Assembly: GCA_002425935.1 (NCBI GenBank) | Contig: DINE01000002.1 | Span: 7,689-36,198 of the forward strand | Source of the DNA: Bacteroidales bacterium UBA5548 | GTDB lineage: Bacteria; Bacteroidota; Bacteroidia; Bacteroidales; UBA932 | DNA length: 28,510 nucleotides | Direction of reading: 5' to 3' | In this document: one piece after another, positions 1 to 6,846 of the stretch | How the letters are laid out: the number at the start of each line of letters is the position of its first letter | Numbering within the stretch: the first letter of the stretch is position 1 | Notes under the pieces: generated by a model | Seen by the model: the letters and a program-made list of their open reading frames with translations, nothing else | Databases searched by the model: none | What the model was told of the DNA's origin: nothing | Made by a program: the position numbers and the translations under genes

Positions 1-232
1 TATACTCTTCCTCTTTTGAAAAGTGAGACAGACTATAATCTGTCATGTTTGATAGCAGCTCAGCGAATATGCCTCTGCTGTTTTCACTATTGAGACAATC
101 AACCATTTTGTTATAAATATCGAAAAGCACTCTGTGGTCATCATCAATATGTTTCTTCCCAACAGAGTATGAGTGATTCCACCTGATTTTTTCAGGCAAA
201 AATTCATGTTTGATATCAAGAGAGGTTTTCAT
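1..232 (-). CDS. Bacteriohemerythrin (hemerythrin-like oxygen/metal-binding protein), partial
   Basis: An open frame begins with ATG at 232 and runs off the left edge, giving 77 codons of the N-terminal part. The visible protein has the bacteriohemerythrin pattern: an aromatic start of helix A (IRWNHSYSVG), the first iron-ligand motif HIDDDHR about residues 29-35, and a later HFSKEEEY segment carrying the next His/Glu ligands. Family knowledge: these small four-helix proteins bind a non-haem di-iron centre and reversibly bind O2, and are used for oxygen sensing, storage or scavenging, often in microaerobic or anaerobic bacteria. The C-terminal ligands lie outside the window, so completeness cannot be judged. 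It is separated from the upstream DUF1015 gene by a terminator, so it probably has its own promoter, though no clear TAnnTTTG box is visible in the short leader. A hemerythrin domain fused to a larger protein is possible but less likely given the N-terminal position. Confidence 0.82.
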   Translation of the reverse strand, partial: MKTSLDIKHEFLPEKIRWNHSYSVGKKHIDDDHRVLFDIYNKMVDCLNSENSRGIFAELLSNMTDYSLSHFSKEEEY

Positions 233-264
233 GGTACATAGGTATTTTATAATAAGTTAAGTAA

Positions 265-290
265 AAAAGGTGTCAGAAATGACACCTTTT
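265..290 (-). terminator. Rho-independent terminator of the serC-serA-DUF1015 operon
   Basis: A perfect 10-bp inverted repeat (AAAAGGTGTC / GACACCTTTT) with a 6-base loop. Read on the minus strand it is followed by a run of six T. It lies 12 bases past the DUF1015 stop codon and upstream of the bacteriohemerythrin start, so it closes the serine operon. Confidence 0.85.
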
Positions 291-301
291 CATCTGTTTT
301 A

Positions 302-1546
302 TCACCGTTCAAGTTTGTGAATCGCGATTCCGCTCCTGAGCTTAGGTTCAAACCAAGTTGTTTTTGGCGGCATAATGTTACCGGTGTCTGCAATATCAAT
401 AAGCTGCTTCATAGATACAGGGTAGAGTGCAAACGCAGCTGCCATCTCACCTGAGTCAACTCTCTTTTTAAGCTCTCCAAGTCCACGGATTCCTCCTACA
501 AAATCAACTCTTTTTGATGTTCTTAAGTCTTTTATGTCAAGAAGATTATCAAGTACAAGAGATGAGAGAACTGTTACATCTAGTACCCCGATAGGGTCGC
601 TGTCGTCATAATTCCCCTCTTTGGCAGTCAGAGAGTACCACTTGCCGTCTATATACATAGAGAAATTATGTAGCGCAGACGGAGTGTATATCTCGGTACC
701 TTTTTCTTCAACAATAAAGAATTTTTCAAGTTTTCCGATAAACTCAGCAGGCGTCATTCCATTAAGATCTTTTACAACCCTGTTGTAATCTATTATCTTA
801 AGGTGACTCTCAGGGAATACTACAGCCAGAAAATAGTTGTACTCCTCTTCACCTGTATGAGATGGATTTGCTTTGCGCTTCTCCTCTCCTACAAGAGCTG
901 CAGCAGCTGTTCTGTGGTGACCGTCAGCTACATAAAATGCAGGTACTGTAGAAAATATATTTGTAATCTCCTCAATAACCGAGTCCTGATCTATAATCCA
1001 GAAGTGGTGACCAAAACCATCTTCGGCCACAAAATCATACTCAGGAGCTTTTGATTTTACAATTTCAGAGACAATCTCATTAACTCTTTTATTATCAGGG
1101 TATGCAAAGAAAACCGGCTCAACGTTGGCGTTCTGGATACGGACATGTATCATTCTGTCCTCCTCCTTGTCCTTTCTGGTGAGTTCGTGTTTTTTAATTT
1201 TACCTGTAAGGTAGTCTTCTACATTAGCGCCCACTACAAGACCGTATTGGGTTCTTCCCTCCATTGTCTGTGCATATACATAATAGCACTCCTTATTGTC
1301 CTGAAGAAGCCATCCTCTCTCCTGCCATAGCTTGAAGTTTTCAACGGCTTTGTCGTAAGCCTCCTGACTGTGTTCGTCAATTATCGGACTGAAGTCTATT
1401 TCGGGCTTTATTATATGAAGCAGAGATTTTTCACCTGCTTCGGCTTTAGCTTCGGCAGAGTTCAATACATCATACGGGCGGGATGCAACTTCACTGACAA
1501 TCTCTTTGGGAGGTCTGATTGCGGCAAAGGGTTTTACTTTAACCAT
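302..1546 (-). CDS. DUF1015 family protein, third gene of the serine operon
   Basis: A 414-residue protein of the DUF1015 family, recognised from the N-terminal VKPFAAIRPP..., the YDVLNSAEA stretch and the signature VADGHHRTAAA (DGHHRT at residues 208-213). No signal peptide or membrane segment is visible, so it is probably cytosolic. The function of the family is not established to my knowledge. The gene starts 23 bases after serA and ends just before the operon terminator, so it is very likely cotranscribed with serC and serA. This order also occurs in other Bacteroidetes. The DG-HHR core resembles the DGxHR nucleotide-binding motif of ParB/sulfiredoxin-fold proteins, which include the free-serine kinases SerK and SbnI. 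That makes a role in serine phosphorylation, dephosphorylation or control a reasonable but untested inference. The length and start codon look normal for the family. Confidence 0.88.
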   Translation of the reverse strand: MVKVKPFAAIRPPKEIVSEVASRPYDVLNSAEAKAEAGEKSLLHIIKPEIDFSPIIDEHSQEAYDKAVENFKLWQERGWLLQDNKECYYVYAQTMEGRTQYGLVVGANVEDYLTGKIKKHELTRKDKEEDRMIHVRIQNANVEPVFFAYPDNKRVNEIVSEIVKSKAPEYDFVAEDGFGHHFWIIDQDSVIEEITNIFSTVPAFYVADGHHRTAAAALVGEEKRKANPSHTGEEEYNYFLAVVFPESHLKIIDYNRVVKDLNGMTPAEFIGKLEKFFIVEEKGTEIYTPSALHNFSMYIDGKWYSLTAKEGNYDDSDPIGVLDVTVLSSLVLDNLLDIKDLRTSKRVDFVGGIRGLGELKKRVDSGEMAAAFALYPVSMKQLIDIADTGNIMPPKTTWFEPKLRSGIAIHKLER

Positions 1547-1569
1547 TTTGTGTAGTATCTTTTAGTTTA

Positions 1570-2490
1570 TTATTTATTTACCTGAAAAGTTTTATCTCCT
1601 GTTTCAAAAAATCTGATGATTTGATTTGCAGCAGCTAATCCGGCATTAATATTTGCCTCGGCTGTCTCAGCACCCATCTTCTTTGGTGAGGCAAAAACTC
1701 TGATTCCGAATTTCTCGTTAAGAAGTTGCTGATTGTCGGCAGCGATATCGGTTACATATTTGATATCACATCTATCTTCCAGTGCCTTTAACAACTCAGG
1801 TTCGTTAATTACCTCTTTTCTGGCGGTGTTAACAAGACAACCGCCTTTTGGCATCCTGGTAATCAGGTCGTAACCAACAGAGCCTTTGGTTTGGGCGTTA
1901 GCAGGTATGTGAAGCGAAAGAAAGTCCGACTTCTCATAAAGCTCTTCAATTGAGTTAACAGGTGTTATCCCTTCACTTTTAACCTTTTCAGGATCAACAA
2001 AAGGATCAAAAGCAAGAATATTCATATCGAAACCTTTAGCCAGTTTTGCAACAAGACGGCCTACATTACCATAGGCATGAATACCTATTGTTTTACCCTT
2101 AAGTTCTGATCCGGTACCCGGGGTGAAGCAGTTTCTCGAAACATAAATCATCATTCCGATTGCCAGCTCAGCCACCGCATTTGAATTCTGCCCCGGTGTA
2201 TTCATTGCGATTACACCCTTCTCTGTGCAGGCTGCAAGATCGAGGTTGTCATAACCAGCCCCTGCTCTCACAACAATCTTTAATTTATCAGATGCATCGA
2301 TAACCTCCTTTGAAACTTTGTCGGAGCGAACAATCAGTGCATCAGCATCTTTTACTGCTGCATACAGTTCGTCTGCAGTAGTATATTTCTCAAGCAATGC
2401 AAGCGTGTGTCCGGCACTCTCTACGATAGAGCGTATTCCCTGGACTGCTGCTTTTGCAAAAGGCTTTTCTGTAGCAACTAGTACCTTCAT
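1570..2490 (-). CDS. serA: D-3-phosphoglycerate dehydrogenase, short form
   Basis: Oxidises 3-phosphoglycerate to 3-phosphohydroxypyruvate with NAD+, the first step of the phosphorylated serine pathway. The 306-residue protein has only the D-2-hydroxyacid dehydrogenase core: an N-terminal substrate-binding part, the Rossmann segment IGIHAYGNVGR (residues 135-145, first glycine of GxGxxG replaced by Ala139), Asp162 for NAD ribose, the catalytic Arg224 in VNTARKE, and a C-terminal return helix. There is no ACT or ASB regulatory domain, so classical serine feedback inhibition is not expected. The usual catalytic His of PHxG is replaced by Lys271 in SPKKMGAET, a variant I recall from short PGDHs of Bacteroidetes and Entamoeba. 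The gene follows serC by 24 bases and precedes DUF1015 by 23 bases, so all three form an operon. Confidence 0.92.
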   Translation of the reverse strand: MKVLVATEKPFAKAAVQGIRSIVESAGHTLALLEKYTTADELYAAVKDADALIVRSDKVSKEVIDASDKLKIVVRAGAGYDNLDLAACTEKGVIAMNTPGQNSNAVAELAIGMMIYVSRNCFTPGTGSELKGKTIGIHAYGNVGRLVAKLAKGFDMNILAFDPFVDPEKVKSEGITPVNSIEELYEKSDFLSLHIPANAQTKGSVGYDLITRMPKGGCLVNTARKEVINEPELLKALEDRCDIKYVTDIAADNQQLLNEKFGIRVFASPKKMGAETAEANINAGLAAANQIIRFFETGDKTFQVNK

Positions 2491-2514
2491 GGCTTTAATT
2501 TTTTATGTTAATAA

Positions 2515-3588
2515 TCAGCCGTTAAGTTTCTCAAATTCCTGCATGCAGTTAACGAGAGCCTGAACGCTTTCAATCGGGCAGGCATTGTAGCAAGAGGCGC
2601 GGAATCCACCAACCGAACGGTGTCCTTTTATACCGACCATACCTCTCTCCTTGGCAAATGCCATAAATTCCTCCTCTTTGTCCTGGTAGCCATCTGCCAT
2701 TACAAAACAGATATTCATTAGAGATCTGTCCTCTTTTGCAGCGGTACCAACAAACATTTTATTTCTGTCAATTTCATCATACAGCAGACCAGCTTTCTCC
2801 AGATTCATTTTATAAACAGCATTAAGACCACCTTTTGCTTTAACCCACTTAAGTGTTTCATTCATAACAAAAATTGAGAAGACAGGAGGGGTGTTAAACA
2901 TAGACTCCTCTTTAATGTGAGTTCTGTAGTCAAGCATTGTAGGCAGATATCTGCTAACCTTGCCAAGAATCTCCTCTTTAACAATAACGAATGTGACACC
3001 GGCAGGGCCCACATTTTTCTGTGCACCACCGTATATAAGTGCATATTTGCTTACATCCACAGGGCGGCTCATAATATCAGAAGACATATCTGCAACCAAA
3101 TTTACAGGGCACTCCATGTCTGTATGAATCTCAGTTCCGTAAATGGTATTGTTTGTAGTAATGTGGAAGTAATCGATATCTGAAGGAATTTCGTATCCTT
3201 TTGGAATGTACGAGAAGTTTTTATCCGAAGAGGAGGCAACTGCAAAGGCTTCACCAAGTCCTTTTGCCTCTTTTAGTGCCTTTTTCGCCCAAACACCCGT
3301 TTCAAGATAACCCGCCTTTTTTTCAAGCAGATTCATTGCAACATACAAAAACTGCATACTTGCACCACCACCCAGGAATAGTATTTGATAACCATCCGGA
3401 ATATTCAGAATCTCTTTCCAAAGCGCACGACACTCTGCCATTACTGCTTCCCACTCTTTTGAACGGTGTGACATCTCAATAACAGACATCCCTGTTCCCT
3501 TAAAATCTTTTAGAGCTTCGATAGCAGCCTCCAGCGCGGCTTTTGGAAGGACACAAGGTCCAGCATTAAAGTTATGAGCGATTTTCAT
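2515..3588 (-). CDS. serC: Phosphoserine aminotransferase
   Basis: A PLP-dependent class V aminotransferase that converts 3-phosphohydroxypyruvate plus glutamate to O-phosphoserine, and also serves PLP synthesis in many bacteria. The start chosen is the ATG at 3588 (MKIAHNFNAGPCVLP), giving 357 residues, the usual family length. An in-frame ATG at 3636 would add 16 residues that do not fit the family and would lie upstream of the predicted promoter box. Visible features are the N-terminal NAGP motif, GGGASMQF (residues 73-80) for phosphate/PLP binding, the Schiff-base Lys191 in GGAQKNVGPAG, and the C-terminal GHRSVGGFRASCYNA, which carries substrate-binding His and Arg. It is the first gene of the serC-serA-DUF1015 operon. 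No serB-like phosphatase gene is present in the window. Confidence 0.95.
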   Translation of the reverse strand: MKIAHNFNAGPCVLPKAALEAAIEALKDFKGTGMSVIEMSHRSKEWEAVMAECRALWKEILNIPDGYQILFLGGGASMQFLYVAMNLLEKKAGYLETGVWAKKALKEAKGLGEAFAVASSSDKNFSYIPKGYEIPSDIDYFHITTNNTIYGTEIHTDMECPVNLVADMSSDIMSRPVDVSKYALIYGGAQKNVGPAGVTFVIVKEEILGKVSRYLPTMLDYRTHIKEESMFNTPPVFSIFVMNETLKWVKAKGGLNAVYKMNLEKAGLLYDEIDRNKMFVGTAAKEDRSLMNICFVMADGYQDKEEEFMAFAKERGMVGIKGHRSVGGFRASCYNACPIESVQALVNCMQEFEKLNG

Positions 3589-3624
3589 GATTTTATAAAT
3601 TTGATTAAAATGGTAATGTGAGAC

Positions 3625-3632
3625 CAAAGGTA
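3625..3632 (-). promoter_or_regulatory. Candidate -7 box of the serC promoter
   Basis: The minus strand reads TACCTTTG, an exact match to the Bacteroidetes -7 consensus TAnnTTTG, 36 bases upstream of the serC ATG at 3588. No good -33 TTTG is visible at the expected spacing, so the assignment rests on the -7 box and its position. Confidence 0.55.
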
Positions 3633-3646
3633 ACAAAAAATATTAA

Positions 3647-3675
3647 ATCCATATCATATTGACAGAATATTGGAT
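3647..3675 (-). terminator. Weak inverted repeat after pyrI, possible terminator or operator
   Basis: ATCCATAT and ATATTGGAT form an imperfect stem (one bulged base) around a 12-base loop, between the pyrI stop and the serC -7 box. On the minus strand it is followed by a T-rich stretch (TTTAATATTTTTT). The stem is short and AT-rich. It could end the yigZ-pyrB-pyrI transcript or act as an operator for serC. Confidence 0.3.
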
Positions 3676-3692
3676 CAATTATTAGTTTTACA

Positions 3693-4157
3693 CTACGTAT
3701 TACTTATAATCTTTAAGTTGTCCTTGTCTGTAATTTTCTCGCAGTAGTGGCAAAGAAGCTTTATTTCAGGACTGTCAAGAATTGTTGAGAAGAGGGTTTC
3801 AACTGCCTGATGATTTGTTATGCACATCGGATTCATGCACTTGACAATTCCTTTGATTGTCCCAGGTACAGAAAGAACCCTCTTTTCAACTACCTCAAAA
3901 TCGTGAATAATATTAATTTTAGTCTGAGGAGCAATCAAAGCTATTCTGTTTATGTCATCATCCTCAAAGTATGTGTCGGCAATTTTTATAATTGCTTTTT
4001 TGCCCAGCAGTTTACTGTCCAGATTAATTCCAAATGTAATCTGGTTGCAGCTTTTCTGAAGACCAAGAATGTCAATAACTTTAAACAACTGATCTGAAGG
4101 TATGTGGTCAAGCACTGTACCGTCTTTTATGGCACTAACCTTTAACTGTTTTTCCAT
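3693..4157 (-). CDS. pyrI: Aspartate carbamoyltransferase regulatory subunit
   Basis: Regulatory chain of aspartate transcarbamoylase. In the enterobacterial enzyme it binds CTP/ATP and links the catalytic trimers through a zinc domain. The 154-residue length matches the family. The N-terminal part has the allosteric-domain pattern (KVSAIKDGTVLDHI...), and the C-terminal zinc ligands are all present: Cys107 and Cys112 (CMNPMC) and Cys136 and Cys139 (CHYC). The gene starts 5 bases after the pyrB stop, so the two subunits are translationally close and should be made in matched amounts. The presence of PyrI predicts an allosterically regulated dodecameric enzyme rather than the free catalytic trimer. 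It is the last gene of the yigZ-pyrB-pyrI unit. Confidence 0.95.
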   Translation of the reverse strand: MEKQLKVSAIKDGTVLDHIPSDQLFKVIDILGLQKSCNQITFGINLDSKLLGKKAIIKIADTYFEDDDINRIALIAPQTKINIIHDFEVVEKRVLSVPGTIKGIVKCMNPMCITNHQAVETLFSTILDSPEIKLLCHYCEKITDKDNLKIISNT

Positions 4158-4162
4158 TGAGC

Positions 4163-5080
4163 TTATTTGTTTAAATTTTCAATTCCAAGAAGCTTGGCAA
4201 TTATTGCCATCCTTGTATATACTCCGTTCTCTGCCTGTTCAAAATAGTAAGCATGGCTGCTGCTGTCAACATCCTGTGAAATTTCATTGACCCTCGGCAG
4301 CGGGTGAAGAATTTTCATATTAGGTTTACAGTTTGATATCATAGAGAGGTTCAAACTGTAAACATTTTTAACCCTTTCGTATTCAATAGGGTCTGTAAAA
4401 CGCTCTTTCTGAACTCTGGTCATGTAGATAATGTCTACATCATTGATACCTTCATTGAGATTTTTGGTCTCAATATATGGTATCCCTTTGTTATTTAGAT
4501 AATCTTTATACTCCTGAGGCATCTTTAGCTCGTCGGGAGAGGTGAAAATGAAGGAGGGGTTAAAGTATGACATTGCCTGCATAAGAGAATGAACAGTCCT
4601 GCCATATTTAAGGTCACCCACCATGTTAATTTTGAGACCATCCAGCTTGCCCTGTGTTTTAAGTATTGAGTAGAGATCAAGAAGAGTTTGTGTGGGGTGC
4701 TGATTTGCTCCGTCTCCGGCATTGATTACAGGAACAGATGAGACCTCAGAAGCATAGCGGGCACTACCCTCCAGCGGGTGCCTCATAATGATAAGGTCAG
4801 AGTAATTGGAGACCATTTTAATTGTGTCTTTAAGACTCTCCCCCTTTGATATACTTGTGCTGTCTACATCGGAGAAGCCAATTATACGTGCTCCCAGTCT
4901 GTTGGCGGCTGTTTCAAAACTTAGTCTGGTTCTTGTGGAGGGTTCGAAGAATATACTTGCCACAATTTTCCCCTTAAGAAAAGGTTGATATGGATTTTTC
5001 TCAAAATTCCCGGCCATCTCCAGGGTTTTAAGAATATCATCACAGGAGAAATCGTGAATGGATATCAGATGTTTAGGCAT
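4163..5080 (-). CDS. pyrB: Aspartate carbamoyltransferase catalytic subunit
   Basis: Condenses carbamoyl phosphate with L-aspartate to N-carbamoyl-aspartate, the committed step of de novo pyrimidine synthesis. The 305 residues match the catalytic chain. The carbamoyl-phosphate loop STRTR is at 48-52 (FFEPSTRTRLSFE), HPTQ at 128-131 in GDGANQHPTQTLLD, and HPLPR at 259-263. Ser80-Lys (TSISKGES) provides the mobile loop contributed to the neighbouring subunit. It follows yigZ by 24 bases and precedes pyrI by 5 bases. No attenuator-type leader is visible upstream, and the gene is probably transcribed from the promoter in front of yigZ. Confidence 0.96.
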   Translation of the reverse strand: MPKHLISIHDFSCDDILKTLEMAGNFEKNPYQPFLKGKIVASIFFEPSTRTRLSFETAANRLGARIIGFSDVDSTSISKGESLKDTIKMVSNYSDLIIMRHPLEGSARYASEVSSVPVINAGDGANQHPTQTLLDLYSILKTQGKLDGLKINMVGDLKYGRTVHSLMQAMSYFNPSFIFTSPDELKMPQEYKDYLNNKGIPYIETKNLNEGINDVDIIYMTRVQKERFTDPIEYERVKNVYSLNLSMISNCKPNMKILHPLPRVNEISQDVDSSSHAYYFEQAENGVYTRMAIIAKLLGIENLNK

Positions 5081-5104
5081 ATATTTTATTATTTGAAATT
5101 TTAA

Positions 5105-5734
5105 TTAAAAATCTTCAACCCCGTTGCTGTCACAGACTGTAAATCCGTTTTCCGTAAGGGAGTGTATCAGGTCAGGTGCAGCAGAGAGCGCTATTTTCAC
5201 AAAAAGAGTGCATGTGATGTCAAAATTCTGACCGGTAATTTTTGCTCCCATACCTCTCACCAGTTTCATCACGGTATCAGTACCAATATAATCAAATTTT
5301 ATCACTAATTCTCTCTCGGCCTGCTTAACGGTTATGGGTGCATTTGCAATTGCGTCTGCTGCAGCACTTTTGTACGCTTTAATCAGACCAGGAATTCCCA
5401 GTTTTGTACCCCCGAAGTATCTGACAACTATAATCAGAATATCGCTGAGTTCATTTGATAAAAGCTGCCCGTAAATAGGTCTCCCTGCCGATGATGATGG
5501 CTCTCCGTCATCATTAACTCTCCATAGCTCTCCCTTTTGCCCAAGTCTGTAAGCATAGCAGTGGTGTCTGGCATCAAAATACTCTCTCCTGACAGCTGAT
5601 AAAATTGACTTAACCTCCTCTTCTGAAGATACGGGATATGCCAGTGATATAAATTTACTTCCCAGATCTCTGTAAACACCCGATGAGGGCGAAGATATTG
5701 ACTTATAGGAGTCCGGGGCCGGAATTTCACTCAT
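5105..5734 (-). CDS. YigZ/IMPACT family protein (UPF0029)
   Basis: A 209-residue protein with an N-terminal IMPACT domain and a C-terminal DUF1949 (EF-G domain V-like) domain. The diagnostic motifs are NDDGEPSSSAGRPI (residues 74-87) and VVRYFGGTKLGIPGL (103-117), with ARHHCYAYRLG before them. Eukaryotic IMPACT binds the translation machinery and restrains Gcn2. The bacterial role is not settled, with a translation- or RNA-related function usually assumed. The gene starts at 5734 with a 24-base gap to pyrB, so it appears to be the promoter-proximal gene of the pyrimidine operon. It is divergent from the acyl-CoA reductase gene across a 52-base intergenic region. Confidence 0.9.
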   Translation of the reverse strand: MSEIPAPDSYKSISSPSSGVYRDLGSKFISLAYPVSSEEEVKSILSAVRREYFDARHHCYAYRLGQKGELWRVNDDGEPSSSAGRPIYGQLLSNELSDILIIVVRYFGGTKLGIPGLIKAYKSAAADAIANAPITVKQAERELVIKFDYIGTDTVMKLVRGMGAKITGQNFDITCTLFVKIALSAAPDLIHSLTENGFTVCDSNGVEDF

Positions 5735-5786
5735 CCTGTAATCAAAGCTTTTGGTAAAATTATGCCAATTTTACTAATTTTACAAA
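5735..5786. promoter_or_regulatory. Divergent promoter region with perfect inverted repeat
   Basis: A 52-base AT-rich gap between yigZ (minus) and the acyl-CoA reductase (plus). On the minus strand TTTG (5786-5783), 20 bases and TAATTTTA (5762-5755) form a near-consensus Bacteroidetes -33/-7 pair (one mismatch) about 20 bases upstream of the yigZ ATG. On the plus strand TTTG (5750-5753) and TAATTTTA (5775-5782) give a similar but poorly placed pair, almost touching the ATG. A perfect inverted repeat GTAAAATT-N5-AATTTTAC lies at 5754-5774 and overlaps the minus -7 box, so it could be an operator. Confidence 0.42.
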
Positions 5787-6821
5787 ATGTATTCTCAAGT
5801 TTTTACCGAGACCTTCTCCTATCTGGGAGATCGTATTCAAGGCTATCTCAATGGCTCTGAAAGTAATGAATTGTTAGATAGAGCCATAAAGCAGACCACT
5901 TCTCTGAATCCTTTATTTACGCCCTTTATGCAGAGGAGCGCACTATTAGCGATCTCCCGCCATTTTCTTAATAAAAAGATACTGGATGGATGGCTGAAAG
6001 AATACTCCTGTAAAATTAAAGAGCGAACAGAGAGTGTAGCTGTAATTATGGCGGGAAACCTTCCGTTAGTCGGCTTTCATGACTTGCTGGCAGGAGTTGC
6101 TTCAGGATGCAGGGTTACAATAAAGAGCTCTTCAAAAGATCCGTTCCTGATAAAGGCTATAGTTAATATGCTAATTGAAACTGACGAATACTGGGGGAGC
6201 AGAATTTCGTTCAGCGACAGACCCCCGGTAAATGCAGATATGGTAATTGCAACTGGCAGCCACTCATCTGCAGCCTTTTTTGAATCTTACTATAGCAAAT
6301 TACCCAAGATTGTACGCGGTACCAGATTTTCGTTCGCAGTCATAACAGGGGAGGAGAGTGAGGAGCAGATTGAGAGGTTGTCACAAGATGTTTTTCTATA
6401 TTATGGTATGGGGTGCAGAAGCGTGAGCACTCTGTTTATACCATTCGGATATAATATTAATTCTTTGGCGGAAAGACTTGGGAGATTTTCAAATCTGGGT
6501 GATAACCCATATTATATGGACTCTTACAGGTATCAGCGGGCAATTGCCACTATGTCCGGGGAGGAATTTGCAGATGGCGGCTCATTTATATTAAGAAAAA
6601 ACATTTCACCTCCACCGCCTTTATCTGTTGTCTCTGTAGTTGAATATAAGGGCATAGGTGAGGTTGATGATTATCTTAGAAATAACTTTGATTCTGTTCA
6701 GTGTGCAGTTAATTTTGAATCTTCAGGAAAGAGAATTTCCTTTGGCGAATCACAGTTTCCGGCTATTGATGAGTATGCCGACGGAGTAAATACTTTAGAA
6801 TTTATTCTCAGAAATTGTTAA
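5787..6821 (+). CDS. Acyl-CoA reductase, LuxC-like
   Basis: A 344-residue protein of the LuxC/acyl-CoA reductase family, related to aldehyde dehydrogenases, which reduce acyl-CoA to fatty aldehyde with NAD(P)H. The motifs seen are VIMAGNLPLVGFHD (residues 86-99, the nucleotide-binding turn of this family), VTIKSSSKDPF (110-120) and the probable nucleophile Cys210 in YYGMGCRSVS. It is somewhat shorter than LuxC itself (about 480), as is usual for the Bacteroidetes homologues. There is no signal peptide, so it is cytosolic. The next gene follows after 25 bases but has its own -7 box overlapping this gene's stop codon. The physiological substrate cannot be told from sequence. Other genomes of this phylum often carry it near serC or a ferredoxin gene, and here serC lies nearby on the other strand. 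Confidence 0.85.
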   Translation: MYSQVFTETFSYLGDRIQGYLNGSESNELLDRAIKQTTSLNPLFTPFMQRSALLAISRHFLNKKILDGWLKEYSCKIKERTESVAVIMAGNLPLVGFHDLLAGVASGCRVTIKSSSKDPFLIKAIVNMLIETDEYWGSRISFSDRPPVNADMVIATGSHSSAAFFESYYSKLPKIVRGTRFSFAVITGEESEEQIERLSQDVFLYYGMGCRSVSTLFIPFGYNINSLAERLGRFSNLGDNPYYMDSYRYQRAIATMSGEEFADGGSFILRKNISPPPPLSVVSVVEYKGIGEVDDYLRNNFDSVQCAVNFESSGKRISFGESQFPAIDEYADGVNTLEFILRNC

Positions 6822-6833
6822 CTTTGCGCAAAG
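6819..6833 (+). promoter_or_regulatory. Candidate -7 box with overlapping 12-bp palindrome
   Basis: TAACTTTG at 6819-6826 matches TAnnTTTG exactly and lies 20 bases upstream of the ATG at 6847. Its first three bases are the stop codon of the acyl-CoA reductase gene. A perfect palindrome CTTTGCGCAAAG (6822-6833) overlaps the box and the expected start of transcription. There is only a weak -33 candidate. Confidence 0.5.
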
Positions 6834-6846
6834 ATTTTTACTGAAA

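Noticed and set aside
803..1555. Plus-strand open frames opposite the DUF1015 gene
   Set aside because: They have low-complexity, Cys/Tyr-rich translations without family resemblance, and lie fully antisense to a well-supported gene.
3589..3636. Longer serC starting at 3636
   Set aside because: The extra 16 residues do not match the family start (NxxAGP follows the ATG at 3588), and the predicted -7 box lies inside this extension.
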